A stretch of DNA of 64,000 nt from Turneriella parva DSM 21527 (GTDB taxonomy: Bacteria; Spirochaetota; Leptospiria; Turneriellales; Turneriellaceae), in contig NC_018020.1 in assembly GCF_000266885.1 (NCBI RefSeq), positions 1,612,001-1,676,000 of the forward strand, given 5' to 3'. Position numbers and translations under genes: made by a program. The notes below the pieces were generated by a model that saw only the letters and a program-made list of their open reading frames with translations, did not search any database and had not been told where the DNA came from. Positions 26,715 to 36,184 of this stretch are shown here, in pieces. The first letter of the stretch is position 1. Each line of letters opens with the position of its first letter.

Positions 26715-27563
26715 CCGGGCGCGAATTCCGTGTTCAGTCACCGTTAACGTAAATACAACCTGGTCACCCCTGCGCGGCAGAGCCTGCTCTGGCCGTGCGT
26801 CGATGAAAAAGGGAATATATTCATGGGGGCCGCGCGAGTCGATCTGGCCTTTGCCGCTGTTGCGATTGAAGAACTTTACCGTACCGCGCATTTCCCGGCC
26901 GTCAAGGGCGTAATAACCCAGAAGTTCGTTCAGATCATGATCGCCTTTGGCCTCTGAGTTCAGTTGTTTCAGCAGCGCATCGAACGCGGCAAGGTGCATT
27001 GAATAGTCTGCGAGCGGTATCTGCCGGTAGAGGCGGCCATCCCAGTTTTGCAGGTGCACCAGATTGCGAATTTCATTGCGAAATACGTCGAGTTCGGTAC
27101 ACAGCGCCTCGTTCAGAATCTGCATCGAGCGCAGCTGCTGAATGTGTGCGGCGAAGGTGCGTTTGCGTATCACGTTCAGCAGGTTCGCGTGCTGCGCATC
27201 GGTGTTGCCTTTCGACCTGTCGCTCTGGTCAGAAACCACAAGCGGGTTGGCCACCAGAGCGAACACGATTGCTTCAATGATAATACCCTGGGTAACGAGC
27301 AGTTGAAAGAATAATGCGCTCTCGAGCGAAAACTGTGGCTTAAACAGCCTGTATTGCCACAGCTCGTATTCGACGAGCTGCAGCATGTAGCAGATGTTCG
27401 ATTTAAATTCTGAATCTTTCAGGTATTGAAAATATGTGTCGCGGTAGTGGTCGATCGTCTTCAGCGTGCCTTTCGGTATCGCGAGCGGAATCTGCGAGGC
27501 ATATTTTTCGTTGTACTCGACAAACTCACGAATGAGGTTCTGCGCGCGATCATGCGGATTCAT
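26706..27563 (-). CDS. Helical domain fused to cold-shock-like domain (285 aa)
   Basis: Residues 1-215 are helical without a recognisable family, with an apparent buried segment (FFQLLVTQGIIIEAIVFALV). Residues about 225-285 form a cold-shock-like OB fold: MRGTVKFFNRNSGKGQIDSR matches the RNP1-containing start of CspA proteins, though the GFGFI aromatic patch is replaced by GKGQI, so nucleic-acid stacking may be weaker. The 3' end overlaps the sigma-like gene by 9 bases in convergent orientation. The function is probably nucleic-acid linked, but the N-terminal domain is unknown. Confidence 0.72.
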   Translation of the reverse strand: MNPHDRAQNLIREFVEYNEKYASQIPLAIPKGTLKTIDHYRDTYFQYLKDSEFKSNICYMLQLVEYELWQYRLFKPQFSLESALFFQLLVTQGIIIEAIVFALVANPLVVSDQSDRSKGNTDAQHANLLNVIRKRTFAAHIQQLRSMQILNEALCTELDVFRNEIRNLVHLQNWDGRLYRQIPLADYSMHLAAFDALLKQLNSEAKGDHDLNELLGYYALDGREMRGTVKFFNRNSGKGQIDSRGPHEYIPFFIDARPEQALPRRGDQVVFTLTVTEHGIRARLV

Positions 27564-27601
27564 CGGCGTTATGAACCTCGGCTGCAGTTACCGGCCTTTA
27601 C

Positions 27602-28672
27602 TCAGGTCTTTTTGGGCCTTCTGCGCACGCTGCTCTGCAGCGGCGATTTCTCGAGAATTGCCACAGGCTTCTTGTCACCGCGGATATCGATGAACAGCGG
27701 CCCAGATTTCGCCGCAGTCTGAATCCTCATCATGCCCATGCCGTAATTTTGCGTGAAAGAAAACGTGCCGCTGGTGACTTCACCGACGACAGCGCCCGCA
27801 GACGTGACAACTTTGTAACCCTGCCGCGGCACGCCTTCACCGGTGAGGTGAAAGCCACAGGTCGTATGGTCGGCCGGCTTTTCGCGCAGCTCGCGTGGCG
27901 CGATGCAGTCATGGTCCTGATAGATAAATGCAATGCCCGACTCTTGTGGTCTGAGGTCAGTTGAAAGTTCGTGGCCGTAGAGCGGCATCAGTGCTTCGAG
28001 GCGCAGCACGTCACGCGCCGCAAGCCCGCAGGGCTTTACGCCGGCTGTTGCGAGTTCGCGCCACAGCGCCACGCCGTCGGTCGCATTGCAGGCAATTTCG
28101 AAACCGTCTTCGCCCGTGTAGCCCATGCGGCCTATAAAGAGTTTTGGCGCAGCGAGTTTAACCTCGTAATAATAAAGCTCATCTAAAAATGAAAACCTTT
28201 TCGCCAGAAAATCGGCTGCCTTGGGGCCCTGCACGGCGATCAATGTATAATCGCTCCACGGTTCGATTTTAATTGTGCTGCCGCAATGTTGCTTCAGGTG
28301 TGCAACGACCGCATCGCGATTGCCCGCATTTGCGACCATAGCGAAGTGGTTTTCAGCGATCGACGAAAGCGTAATGTCGTCGACGAGGCCGGCCTTTTCG
28401 TTATAGAGCGCATTGTACTGCGCTTTGCCGGGTTTCAGCTTTGCCGTTGAGCGCACACAGACCTGATCGAGTGCAGCAACGAGTGTCGCATTGTCGGCAG
28501 CGTGAAGAAAGATCGGCAACATATGCGAAACATCGAACATGCCACAGGCAGAGCGTACCGCTGTGACCTCATCTTTCACCGCACCGTAAGATACGGGCAT
28601 ATTGTACCCTGCGAATTCAGTAAATTTGGCACCCAATGCCTTGTGTTCGTCGAAGAGCGGTGTGGTTTTCAT
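27602..28672 (-). CDS. gcvT: Aminomethyltransferase, glycine cleavage T protein
   Basis: A 356-residue GcvT. The start MKTTPLFDEHKALGAKFTEF at 28672 matches the family N-terminus; the frame extends to 28750 but without homology. FAGYNMPVSYG, FDVSHM, the catalytic-Asp region GLVDDITL and GRMGYTGEDGFEI are all present. It transfers the methylene of glycine to tetrahydrofolate, releasing ammonia from the lipoyl H protein. No gcvH or gcvP lies next to it in the window. The C-terminal tail (SPLQSSVRRRPKKT) is unusually basic. Confidence 0.95.
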   Translation of the reverse strand: MKTTPLFDEHKALGAKFTEFAGYNMPVSYGAVKDEVTAVRSACGMFDVSHMLPIFLHAADNATLVAALDQVCVRSTAKLKPGKAQYNALYNEKAGLVDDITLSSIAENHFAMVANAGNRDAVVAHLKQHCGSTIKIEPWSDYTLIAVQGPKAADFLAKRFSFLDELYYYEVKLAAPKLFIGRMGYTGEDGFEIACNATDGVALWRELATAGVKPCGLAARDVLRLEALMPLYGHELSTDLRPQESGIAFIYQDHDCIAPRELREKPADHTTCGFHLTGEGVPRQGYKVVTSAGAVVGEVTSGTFSFTQNYGMGMMRIQTAAKSGPLFIDIRGDKKPVAILEKSPLQSSVRRRPKKT

Positions 28673-28875
28673 GACTTGCAGTACCGAATATGACCCGCGC
28701 CGCGCGGTGGCAATCGATATGCATAGAGAGGCCGATCGGCAGATATTCAATTCTGACGACCTGCTGCGCAGAGCCCGTGGGCTAAATTATTGCAGCCATA
28801 TGTGGCCTGCCGCAAACGCAAATACCAGCTATGATTCGACAAGGCTCATCCCATGTGGATTTTCAGAGCGAGCAC

Positions 28876-29052
28876 ATGTTTGACTGTCCGGCGTGTGGGG
28901 CGCCCATTTCTGTCGTTCTCGAGACCTTCGCCGAGCCAACGACTCAAGATTATATTGAGGATTGCGAAGTCTGCTGCCGCCCATTGCACATTCGCTATTC
29001 GAGCGCTGAGTATGAACTCGAATCAGTGCGCGTGAGAACAACAGACGAATAA
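28876..29052 (+). CDS. CPXCG-motif cysteine-rich small protein
   Basis: A 58-residue protein with CPACG near the N-terminus and CEVCCRPLHI in the middle, the signature of the CPXCG zinc-binding family of unknown function. The ATG at 28876 puts the first motif at residue 4, as in the family; an upstream ATG at 28831 would add 15 unrelated residues. The next gene begins 5 bases after the stop, so both are probably co-transcribed. Confidence 0.8.
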   Translation: MFDCPACGAPISVVLETFAEPTTQDYIEDCEVCCRPLHIRYSSAEYELESVRVRTTDE

Positions 29053-29057
29053 CCGTC

Positions 29058-29609
29058 ATGGAAAAAACGCTGTGGTTCGTCGCTGTTTTACTGCCAGACG
29101 AGGCCGTGGCGAAGGTGCGTGCTGTGCAGCAAGAAATTGCCGATACTTTCGGCCCGCGCCGCGCGATGCGATTGCCGCCGCACATCACCGTCGAAGCACC
29201 CTTTCGTCTGCCCGACGAAGTTGCGCCAAAACTCACAGATGCGTTAGCTGATTTCTTCGCGACGAAGACAGAGTTTCAGCTGACGCTCAAAGATTTTGGC
29301 TATTTTCGTGACGATGTAATATTCATACAGGTTGCGCCCTCGCTCGAATTGCTCGAACTGCACAATGAGTTGCAAGAATTCATGCGTGGCCCGGCGGGCT
29401 TTATACATGCCCCGCCTTTGCACCCCGGTTATACTCCTCACCTGACGATCGCAAACCGCGATGTGACGCCGAAGCAGCACGCCGCAATCTGGCGGGGCCT
29501 TGCAGGGCGAAAGTTTCATGCCAGTTTTCCCGTGGTTGAATTATGTCTCATGAGACACAACGGCGCAAGTTGGGATACCGCGCAGAAATTCGCGCTACAG
29601 CGAAAATAG
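29058..29609 (+). CDS. 2H phosphoesterase, 2'-5' RNA ligase family
   Basis: A 183-residue protein with the two HxT/S motifs of the 2H superfamily: H42-I-T44 in PPHITVEAPF and H128-L-T130 in YTPHLTIANR. These enzymes open or form cyclic 2',3' phosphates or 2'-5' linkages in RNA (LigT/ThpR type). It follows the CPXCG gene by 5 bases. The cellular substrate is unknown. Length and motif spacing fit the family. Confidence 0.88.
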   Translation: MEKTLWFVAVLLPDEAVAKVRAVQQEIADTFGPRRAMRLPPHITVEAPFRLPDEVAPKLTDALADFFATKTEFQLTLKDFGYFRDDVIFIQVAPSLELLELHNELQEFMRGPAGFIHAPPLHPGYTPHLTIANRDVTPKQHAAIWRGLAGRKFHASFPVVELCLMRHNGASWDTAQKFALQRK

Positions 29610-29655
29610 CGTCGTCAACGAGACTATTTTATCGTCCCATGTCTTGCTGGGTAAT

Positions 29656-32600
29656 ATGACCACCGCGAAGCACAAACGATTCTTGCTGCTCAAGATTGCG
29701 GTGATGCTGCAGCTCGCCGCTGTTGGCTGCCGCGGTTTTGGTGATTTTCAGGCCGCGCCTCCCTCGGGGTTCTCTTATTCTGGCAGTCCATTCGTCATAA
29801 CGGTTAACACGGCAATGCCCGCTGCAAAGCCACAGATTACGGGCACGGTAAGCGCATGCCTCGCAGAGCCGGCGTTGCCCGCAGGGTTGCAGCTCGGCCA
29901 GTCTGACTGCGTGCTGAGCGGAGTGCCAACGGTTATACAGCCACCTACAGGCTATACGATTACCGCATCAAACAAGACCGGCTCCACTGCGACGACGATC
30001 AGTATTGAGGTTAACGCGAACCCACCTGCCTCGCTTGTGTACACTGGCAGTCCATTTGCCTTTACGCAGGGCAATTCAATCGCACCACTCACCCCGACTT
30101 TCACCGGCAGCGTGACGACGTGTGCATCAGCACCACCTTTACCTCCGGGGCTTTCGATCAACAACAGCACCTGCGAGATCACGGGCATACCGACGATTGC
30201 CCAGGTTTCGACTGCGTACACGATTACCGCAACCAATGCATTTGGCAGCACCAACACCGGCATCAACATTGCGATTACCGCAGAAACAACACCGCCATCC
30301 GCACCGACAGCCCTGAATGCCACACCGATCAGCGGTGCGCAGATTGACCTCACGTGGACAGCTGCAACGGATAACTTTTCTGCGCAGGGTAATTTGATTT
30401 ATGAAATCTGCCGGGCGACAGCCTCAGGCGGATGTACCACTTTCACGGTGACGCACACGACCGGCGCAGGCGCCGTCAACTTCAGCTCTGCCGGGCTGAG
30501 TGCAGGCACCGTGTATTACTTTGTGGTTCGTGCACGCGACGAGGCAAATAATCTTGGCGCGATTTCGGGTGAAGCCTCGGCAATGACTACACCCGCCGGT
30601 TCGGTGAGTAATCCTGTACTGGCGCCAGCACCTGGGCTTTACAATATTACGCAGAACGTGAGTGCGACGGTCGCTGCCCCCGCGAGTTCGACTGTCTGTT
30701 ATTCGACGAACGGCGTCGACCCGGCCTGCGATGGCACCAAGCTCGCCTGTTCAAGCGGCACGCTCTATTCGGTGGCAGTTGCGGTGTCGGCGACCTCAAC
30801 CTTTAAAGCAGTCGGATGCAAGCCGACGTATTTAGACTCTGCCGTCACAACGGGCACGTATACGTTTGATTATGTGGCTCCGTCTACCCCGGCGCCCTTT
30901 AACGCATCGCCCGTTAGTATGACGCAGATCGATCTCACCTGGTCTGCCGCTTCAGATGATCTGACGCCGCCAGGCAACATTGTCTACGAAATCTGCCGGG
31001 CAACGACCTCGGGTGGTTGCGGTACGTTCACCGCGACGCACACGACTGCAGCCGGTGCCACCAACTTCAGCGTCACGGGCCTCACAGGCGGCACCACTTA
31101 TTATTTCGTCATCAGGTCGCGTGACCAGGCGACCAACCTGAGTACAGTGTCGGGTGAAATCTCGGCAATGACAACACCTGTCGGTACGGTGAGCAATCCA
31201 GTTTTTACACCGCCTGCCGGTACATATAACAGCTCGCAGAACGTGACAATCACCGTCGCCTCACCCGCTTCGCCGACCATCTGCTATTCGACCAACGGTG
31301 TCGACCCGTCTTGCGATGCGCTGACGAAACTGATCTGTACCTCGGGCACATCTTACAGTGGGCCAGTAGCGGTCGCAGGTGGTCAAACTCTCAAGGCGAT
31401 CGGCTGCAAGCTAACCTACGCAGATTCTGCTGTCACCGCAGGCACATACACTGTAGATTCAGCGGCGCCCACCGTGACGGGTGTCACCGCTTCGACTACC
31501 GACGGCACCTACAATAGCGGCGCGACGATTTCGATACAGGTCGTCTTCAGTGAGCCCGTCAATGTAACGGGTACGCCGGTTCTGTCACTGGCTACGGGCA
31601 ACCCCGCAACGACACCAGTAAACTATGTTTCGGGAACGGGTACAAATACGCTCACATTCGATTACGTCGTCGCCAATGGCAATACGACGGGTGATCTCGA
31701 CTATGTTTCGACTGCGGCGCTTGCGGGAGGCACAATTCAAGATGCCGTCGGCAACAATGCAGTCTTGACGCTCGCCACTCCCGGGGCAGCCAACTCATTG
31801 GGCGCCAGCAAAGCGATTGTGGTTAACCCGCCGCCGGGCATCACGAGCGTCACGCCGACGAACGGTGCAACGAATTGGCCCGTCACGAGCCCTGTCACGA
31901 TCAACTTTAACCAGAATATGAATACCGGTCTTATCAATGCGCAGGGCGCAAACGGCGCATGCTCTGGCACTGTCTGGGTATCGACTGACAATTTTGCCAG
32001 CTGCCTGGGCGGCACGATGGCTTACCCGACACAGTCGAGCGCAACCTTTACACCTTCAAATCCCTTTTGCGTTGAAGGCAACTACCCGATACGCGTGCGC
32101 ATTCTCACTGCCGTTCAAAGCGCATACGGTGTACCCTTACCGACGCCGTACGATGCGGTGCATGGCTTTACCACGCAGCAGGCTTTGATGAAAACTGCGA
32201 TTACGACAGGCACCGACGTGCGTGCATTGGCAATTTCATGTAACACATTGTTTGTCGGCGGCAGTTTCTCTCAGGTAACAGGGTCGTTAGGTCGCAATAA
32301 TCTTGTCGCGATCGATCTTGCCACAGGTTTTCCCTTGAATGGCGGCTTTACCCCGCCTGCTTTCGGTACAAATGGTGCGGTGAATGCTTTGGCGATAAAT
32401 GGCAATGAACTCATCGTCGGGGGTTCGTTTACCAACGCTGGTTCGGGCGGGTCACAGAACCTTGCCGCCTTCAACATCGTGACCGGTGCAAAGTCTGCAT
32501 GGTCGCCGGCACCCAACGCAGCCGTCAATGCCCTCGCGGTCGATTCGGGAATAATTTACGCAGGCGGCTCATTTACGCTGGTCGACGGTTCTGTCAGTCG

Positions 32601-33282
32601 CAACAAGCTGGCAGCATTTACTGCGGGTGTCAATGCACCGAACGCGTGGAATCCCAGTTCAACTGCGCCAGGTGCGGTGAACGCCATTGCCATTGCTGGC
32701 TCCACCGCGATAATCGGAGGGGCCTTTACCGGCGGCACAGTGGGTGGCAACAGCCGCAACTATCTTGCGGCGGTCGACGCTTCAACAGGGGCAGGTGGTG
32801 CCTATACAGGCTGGTGCACGGCAGGTGCGGACCTCCCCGTAAATACCATTGCGGCCTCGGGCGGCAATGTCTATTTTGGTGGCAGCTTTAACGGCACGTG
32901 TGGCATCACATTCTATAATTTTGGGGCCGTCTCGGCGAGTACCGGTGGCTCCATAGGTTTCGCCAACGGCTCGTTTACTGGCGCAAACGATGTTGTCAGT
33001 GCGCTTTTCGTCGACAATGCCGCGAGCACACTCTATGTCGGAGGCGCATTTAATACTGCTACCGACGCATTCATCGGTACCACCCGCAATTTTATGGGCT
33101 CGACTGGTTTGACAGGGAACACCGCCAATGCCTGGCACCCGAATTTCAATGGCTCGGTTCTTGCAATTACGAAGGTGGGCACTGCCGTTGTTGTGGGTGG
33201 TTTGTTCACCACCGTGAACGGGGGCACCGCAGCGAATCGACTGGCGATTGTTGAAACAAGTACGGGCACCTTGCGGCCATAG
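29656..33282 (+). CDS. Mosaic surface lipoprotein: Ig, FN3, chitobiase-like, propeller (1208 aa)
   Basis: A signal peptide with lipobox LAAVGC anchors the protein. Then come two putative-Ig units (about 30-195, PPLPPGLSINNSTCEITGIP), and twice a fibronectin-III domain followed by a chitobiase-C-like domain (FN3 about 205-300 and 390-480; TVCYSTNGVDPACD and TICYSTNGVDPSCD). A bacterial Ig-like segment (about 575-690), a Big_5-like domain (PTNGATNWPVTSPVTINFN) and a C-terminal delta-60-type propeller complete it (GGSFTQV-like units such as GGSFTNAGSGG and GGLFTTVNGG). ATG 29656 is preferred; a TTG at 29644 is possible. It probably acts in adhesion or polysaccharide binding. Confidence 0.88.
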   Translation: MTTAKHKRFLLLKIAVMLQLAAVGCRGFGDFQAAPPSGFSYSGSPFVITVNTAMPAAKPQITGTVSACLAEPALPAGLQLGQSDCVLSGVPTVIQPPTGYTITASNKTGSTATTISIEVNANPPASLVYTGSPFAFTQGNSIAPLTPTFTGSVTTCASAPPLPPGLSINNSTCEITGIPTIAQVSTAYTITATNAFGSTNTGINIAITAETTPPSAPTALNATPISGAQIDLTWTAATDNFSAQGNLIYEICRATASGGCTTFTVTHTTGAGAVNFSSAGLSAGTVYYFVVRARDEANNLGAISGEASAMTTPAGSVSNPVLAPAPGLYNITQNVSATVAAPASSTVCYSTNGVDPACDGTKLACSSGTLYSVAVAVSATSTFKAVGCKPTYLDSAVTTGTYTFDYVAPSTPAPFNASPVSMTQIDLTWSAASDDLTPPGNIVYEICRATTSGGCGTFTATHTTAAGATNFSVTGLTGGTTYYFVIRSRDQATNLSTVSGEISAMTTPVGTVSNPVFTPPAGTYNSSQNVTITVASPASPTICYSTNGVDPSCDALTKLICTSGTSYSGPVAVAGGQTLKAIGCKLTYADSAVTAGTYTVDSAAPTVTGVTASTTDGTYNSGATISIQVVFSEPVNVTGTPVLSLATGNPATTPVNYVSGTGTNTLTFDYVVANGNTTGDLDYVSTAALAGGTIQDAVGNNAVLTLATPGAANSLGASKAIVVNPPPGITSVTPTNGATNWPVTSPVTINFNQNMNTGLINAQGANGACSGTVWVSTDNFASCLGGTMAYPTQSSATFTPSNPFCVEGNYPIRVRILTAVQSAYGVPLPTPYDAVHGFTTQQALMKTAITTGTDVRALAISCNTLFVGGSFSQVTGSLGRNNLVAIDLATGFPLNGGFTPPAFGTNGAVNALAINGNELIVGGSFTNAGSGGSQNLAAFNIVTGAKSAWSPAPNAAVNALAVDSGIIYAGGSFTLVDGSVSRNKLAAFTAGVNAPNAWNPSSTAPGAVNAIAIAGSTAIIGGAFTGGTVGGNSRNYLAAVDASTGAGGAYTGWCTAGADLPVNTIAASGGNVYFGGSFNGTCGITFYNFGAVSASTGGSIGFANGSFTGANDVVSALFVDNAASTLYVGGAFNTATDAFIGTTRNFMGSTGLTGNTANAWHPNFNGSVLAITKVGTAVVVGGLFTTVNGGTAANRLAIVETSTGTLRP

Positions 33283-33388
33283 CCTTTGCGCGATGGGTTT
33301 CCGGTTTAGTGACGATACGACTTGCAGATGATGGGATATTGCATCGTAAAACGCTTTACGCAACGGCACAGCCTCATCATCGCCGGTC

Positions 33389-34567
33389 ATGAAATATGCC
33401 CTCGTGTTACTGTTCTTTATTCTAAATTGCAGTCGCAACGATGAAGCAAGTGCTGCTTCATCAAATTCCTCTGGGTGCGTTCCGACCAGACAAGCAGGCC
33501 GAAGCAGCAATTGTGCTCTAACATTGAGCCTTACAGTTGATACGCTCGCTGGCCCTTCACAAGGTACGGCCGCAAGTGGTGATACAGACGGTACCGGCAG
33601 TGCCGCGAGATTTAATGCGGTTACAGGGGTGACAACAGACGGACAAAATATCTATTCCACAGACTATTTTGGCCACAAAATACGAAAGACGGTAATTTCC
33701 TCTGGCGTGGTCTCGACTCTCGCTGGCCCCGGACCAGGAACAAGCCTTTCGGGCGATGTCGACGGAATTGGCGAAGCAGCTCGCTTTAGCTCTATGCGAG
33801 CAATCACGACAGATGGCACTAATCTCTACGTGGCCGATAACTCAAACAACAAGATTCGCAAAATTGTTATAGCCTCACGCGCAGTGACAGTTCTCGCGGG
33901 GCCAGCTGCTGGCGATACAACCAGCGGCGATACAGATGGTACTGCGAATGATGCACGTTTCAACAACCCTCAGGGTATCGTGACCGATGGCACCAATTTA
34001 TTTGTCGCTGATTCGCTCAATCGGAAAGTAAGAAAAATCGTCATCGCATCTGGCATTGTCAGCACTCTTGCCGGGCCAGCCCAAGGTGTAACTGGGTCTG
34101 GTGATACAGATGGTTCGGCCAATACCGCACGATTCGGGCTTCCCGGGGCTATGACAACCGATGGCGTCAATTTATACCTGTGTGATTCATCAAATCATAA
34201 AATACGCAAAATTGTAATTGCGACGGGCGAGGTAATTACTCTAGCAGGCCCTGCGCAGGGCACAACCACGAGCGGTGATACCGATGGAACGGGAAATTCC
34301 GCTCGTTTCAATAATCCCCTCGGCATCACAACTGATGGTACAAGTTTATACGTGGCCGATACGTCCAATCAAAAGATCCGAAAAATAGTCATTGCTACGG
34401 GCGCGGTAACGACTGTCGCCGGCCCCGCACAAGGTGCAACGACCTCGGGAGATACTGAGGGCGTTGGCACATCTGCTAGATTTTTCAATCCACATGGAAT
34501 CACTACTGACGGGTATCGACTCTTTGTTGGCGAGTATTGGAATCACAAGATTCGGAGAATAAACTAG
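33389..34567 (+). CDS. NHL-repeat lipoprotein, six-bladed propeller (392 aa)
   Basis: After the lipobox (FFILNC, Cys about 14) and a Ser-rich linker, six tandem repeats of about 57 residues fill the protein from about residue 48. Each has the pattern LAGPaqGttTSGDTDG, ARFNNP.GITTDG, LYVAD..N.KIRKIVIATG. Six NHL-type units make a closed beta-propeller. It should sit on the outer or inner membrane surface, binding a protein or carbohydrate partner. The repeats are very alike, which indicates recent amplification or homogenisation. It lies 107 bases after the mosaic lipoprotein, possibly in the same transcript. Confidence 0.88.
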   Translation: MKYALVLLFFILNCSRNDEASAASSNSSGCVPTRQAGRSSNCALTLSLTVDTLAGPSQGTAASGDTDGTGSAARFNAVTGVTTDGQNIYSTDYFGHKIRKTVISSGVVSTLAGPGPGTSLSGDVDGIGEAARFSSMRAITTDGTNLYVADNSNNKIRKIVIASRAVTVLAGPAAGDTTSGDTDGTANDARFNNPQGIVTDGTNLFVADSLNRKVRKIVIASGIVSTLAGPAQGVTGSGDTDGSANTARFGLPGAMTTDGVNLYLCDSSNHKIRKIVIATGEVITLAGPAQGTTTSGDTDGTGNSARFNNPLGITTDGTSLYVADTSNQKIRKIVIATGAVTTVAGPAQGATTSGDTEGVGTSARFFNPHGITTDGYRLFVGEYWNHKIRRIN

Positions 34568-34605
34568 TAAATTGCGCCCAACTAATAATACTCTATAACT
34601 CCCGC

Positions 34606-34965
34606 ATGGCTCTCAACGTACTCGGCACCGAACTTGCGCCCTGCAGCCTTGAACCGCTGACCGGTTTCTTTCGCGATGGCTGCTGTAACACGAATGCCGA
34701 CGACCATGGCATGCACACTGTCTGTGTACAGGTGACGGACGCCTTTCTTGAATTCAGTAAATCGGTGGGTAACGACCTTTCGACTCCGGTGCCACAATAC
34801 GAATTCACCGGGCTTGTCGAAGGCGATCGCTGGTGCCTTTGCATGCCCAGGTGGATTGAGGCGTATAACGCCAACGCGGCCCCGCGTGTCGTGCTCGAGG
34901 CAACACATGTCTCTGTGCTCGAGCATATTGATCTTGACCTGTTGCAGAGATTCGCAGTCGCGTAG
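34606..34965 (+). CDS. DUF2237 family protein
   Basis: A 119-residue protein beginning MALNVLGTELAPCSLEPLTG, followed by FFRDGCC and HTVCVQVTDAFLEFS, the hallmark of DUF2237. The motif fixes the start at 34606 rather than the open frame at 34537, which overlaps the NHL gene. Conserved cysteines (GCC, WCLC) could bind metal. The function is unknown. It lies 5 bases before the SH3b gene. Confidence 0.88.
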   Translation: MALNVLGTELAPCSLEPLTGFFRDGCCNTNADDHGMHTVCVQVTDAFLEFSKSVGNDLSTPVPQYEFTGLVEGDRWCLCMPRWIEAYNANAAPRVVLEATHVSVLEHIDLDLLQRFAVA

Positions 34966-34970
34966 GCTGC

Positions 34971-35768
34971 ATGAAAAAATATCTGCTTCTAATCAGCGTG
35001 GCGCTAAACGTCTACGCCGACGATTCTGGTATTCAATACCTCGAACTGAACAAACCCCATTACGTCATCGGCAATAAAGCCCGGGTGCGCGTCGAGGCTG
35101 ATATCAATGCAGCTGTGGCAGCTGAGCTGCCCATCGGCGCCGAAGTTATACCGACCGAGCAGGTGAACAACGCTACCACCATCGACGGTGTCGAAGCCCC
35201 CTGGTACCGGGTCCAGTTCAAGCAGGCAGGCAAACCCAAAGACGGTTTCATCTGGGGTAACCTGATCGCGAAAGGTGCGGCCAAATCGAAAGACGGTCTC
35301 ATCTTCATGTTTGGCACCGGTCGCAAACAGAAAGATCTGTCAGTCGGTACCGAGTACACCTCGCAGTTTCGTGTCGCCAAAGACGGCAAAGAGCTGGCGA
35401 AGCTTGAAATAAAAGAAGGTGTGGATTTCAAATCGAAGCAAACAGTGACGCTGACAGACGGTCGTGGCCTCGAAGGTGTTCAGCATATTTTCGCGGTCGA
35501 GTTCTTGCAAGAATATTGCGGTGGCAAAGGCAATACGATGTTTCTCTTTTGGACAGGGGAAAAGCTAATTCATGCACACAGCTCATTCGACGGTTCAGAT
35601 GCACCGTATTATGCGACAGAAAAGCAGGTTTTTCCCACTGACAAAGGCGGCAAAAAAGATATGGTGATTCTACTGCGCGAAACAGGCGAACATGAAGTAC
35701 CAAAATCCGTAAAAAAAGAGAAAGTGTCATTAAAGTGGAATGGAAAAAAGCTGGAGAAGCCGAAATGA
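34971..35768 (+). CDS. Secreted protein with SH3b-like domain (265 aa)
   Basis: A signal peptide (KKYLLLISVALNVYA) is followed by an SH3b-like domain, about residues 30-105, with VRVEADINAAVAAELPIG and the typical ending WYRVQFKQAGKPKDGFIWGN. The C-terminal half has no recognised family. SH3b domains bind peptidoglycan or cell-wall peptides, so a periplasmic envelope role is likely. The stop codon overlaps the start of the next gene (ATGA at 35765), so the two are coupled. Confidence 0.8.
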   Translation: MKKYLLLISVALNVYADDSGIQYLELNKPHYVIGNKARVRVEADINAAVAAELPIGAEVIPTEQVNNATTIDGVEAPWYRVQFKQAGKPKDGFIWGNLIAKGAAKSKDGLIFMFGTGRKQKDLSVGTEYTSQFRVAKDGKELAKLEIKEGVDFKSKQTVTLTDGRGLEGVQHIFAVEFLQEYCGGKGNTMFLFWTGEKLIHAHSSFDGSDAPYYATEKQVFPTDKGGKKDMVILLRETGEHEVPKSVKKEKVSLKWNGKKLEKPK

Positions 35769-36109
35769 AAAAACTCACGATAACTACGCTCGCGCTGATC
35801 ATCGGTGCAGGCTATGCAGAAGCGCCGCTCGAGTCGCTGGTCGTTAAGCGGGGTTCAGTCGAAGTGACTGCCGTGGCACTACCGGGGCCGAAGAAAAAAG
35901 TTGGTCTCAAGATCGTTAACAGCGCAGAAGCAGACGTTCAGTTAGAAGGCCGCGTCGTGGCGAGCAGCTCGAAAAAGCCGGGAGCCGTCGCCGATTGCCG
36001 TTTTACCACGACAGCGCCGGCAAGGTCTGACTCGCAGAAAAAAATCAAGTGCGATACCTCAGGGGCAGATCGACTTGAGGTCGTTATCACAGCACCGGCA
36101 AGTCCCTAG
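35765..36109 (+). CDS. Small secreted beta protein, unknown (114 aa)
   Basis: It begins MKKLTITTLALIIGAGYAEA, a cleavable signal peptide. The mature part is beta-rich (VEVTAVALPGPKKKVGLKIV) with two cysteines (DCRFTT, IKCDTS) that may form a disulfide. Translation is coupled to the SH3b protein by the ATGA overlap, so it may be its periplasmic partner. No family is recognised. The open frame extends upstream to 35735, but the signal peptide fixes the start. Confidence 0.72.
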   Translation: MKKLTITTLALIIGAGYAEAPLESLVVKRGSVEVTAVALPGPKKKVGLKIVNSAEADVQLEGRVVASSSKKPGAVADCRFTTTAPARSDSQKKIKCDTSGADRLEVVITAPASP

Positions 36110-36184
36110 TTTTGGCAACTCGTCCATAGACTTGAATTTGTCGCTGCATCGGCCGTAATTTTTCCCGAGCCTCTCTTTTAGCAG

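Noticed and set aside
28673-28875. A glycine riboswitch upstream of gcvT
   Set aside because: Short hairpins exist but no tandem aptamer pattern was found in the roughly 200-base leader.
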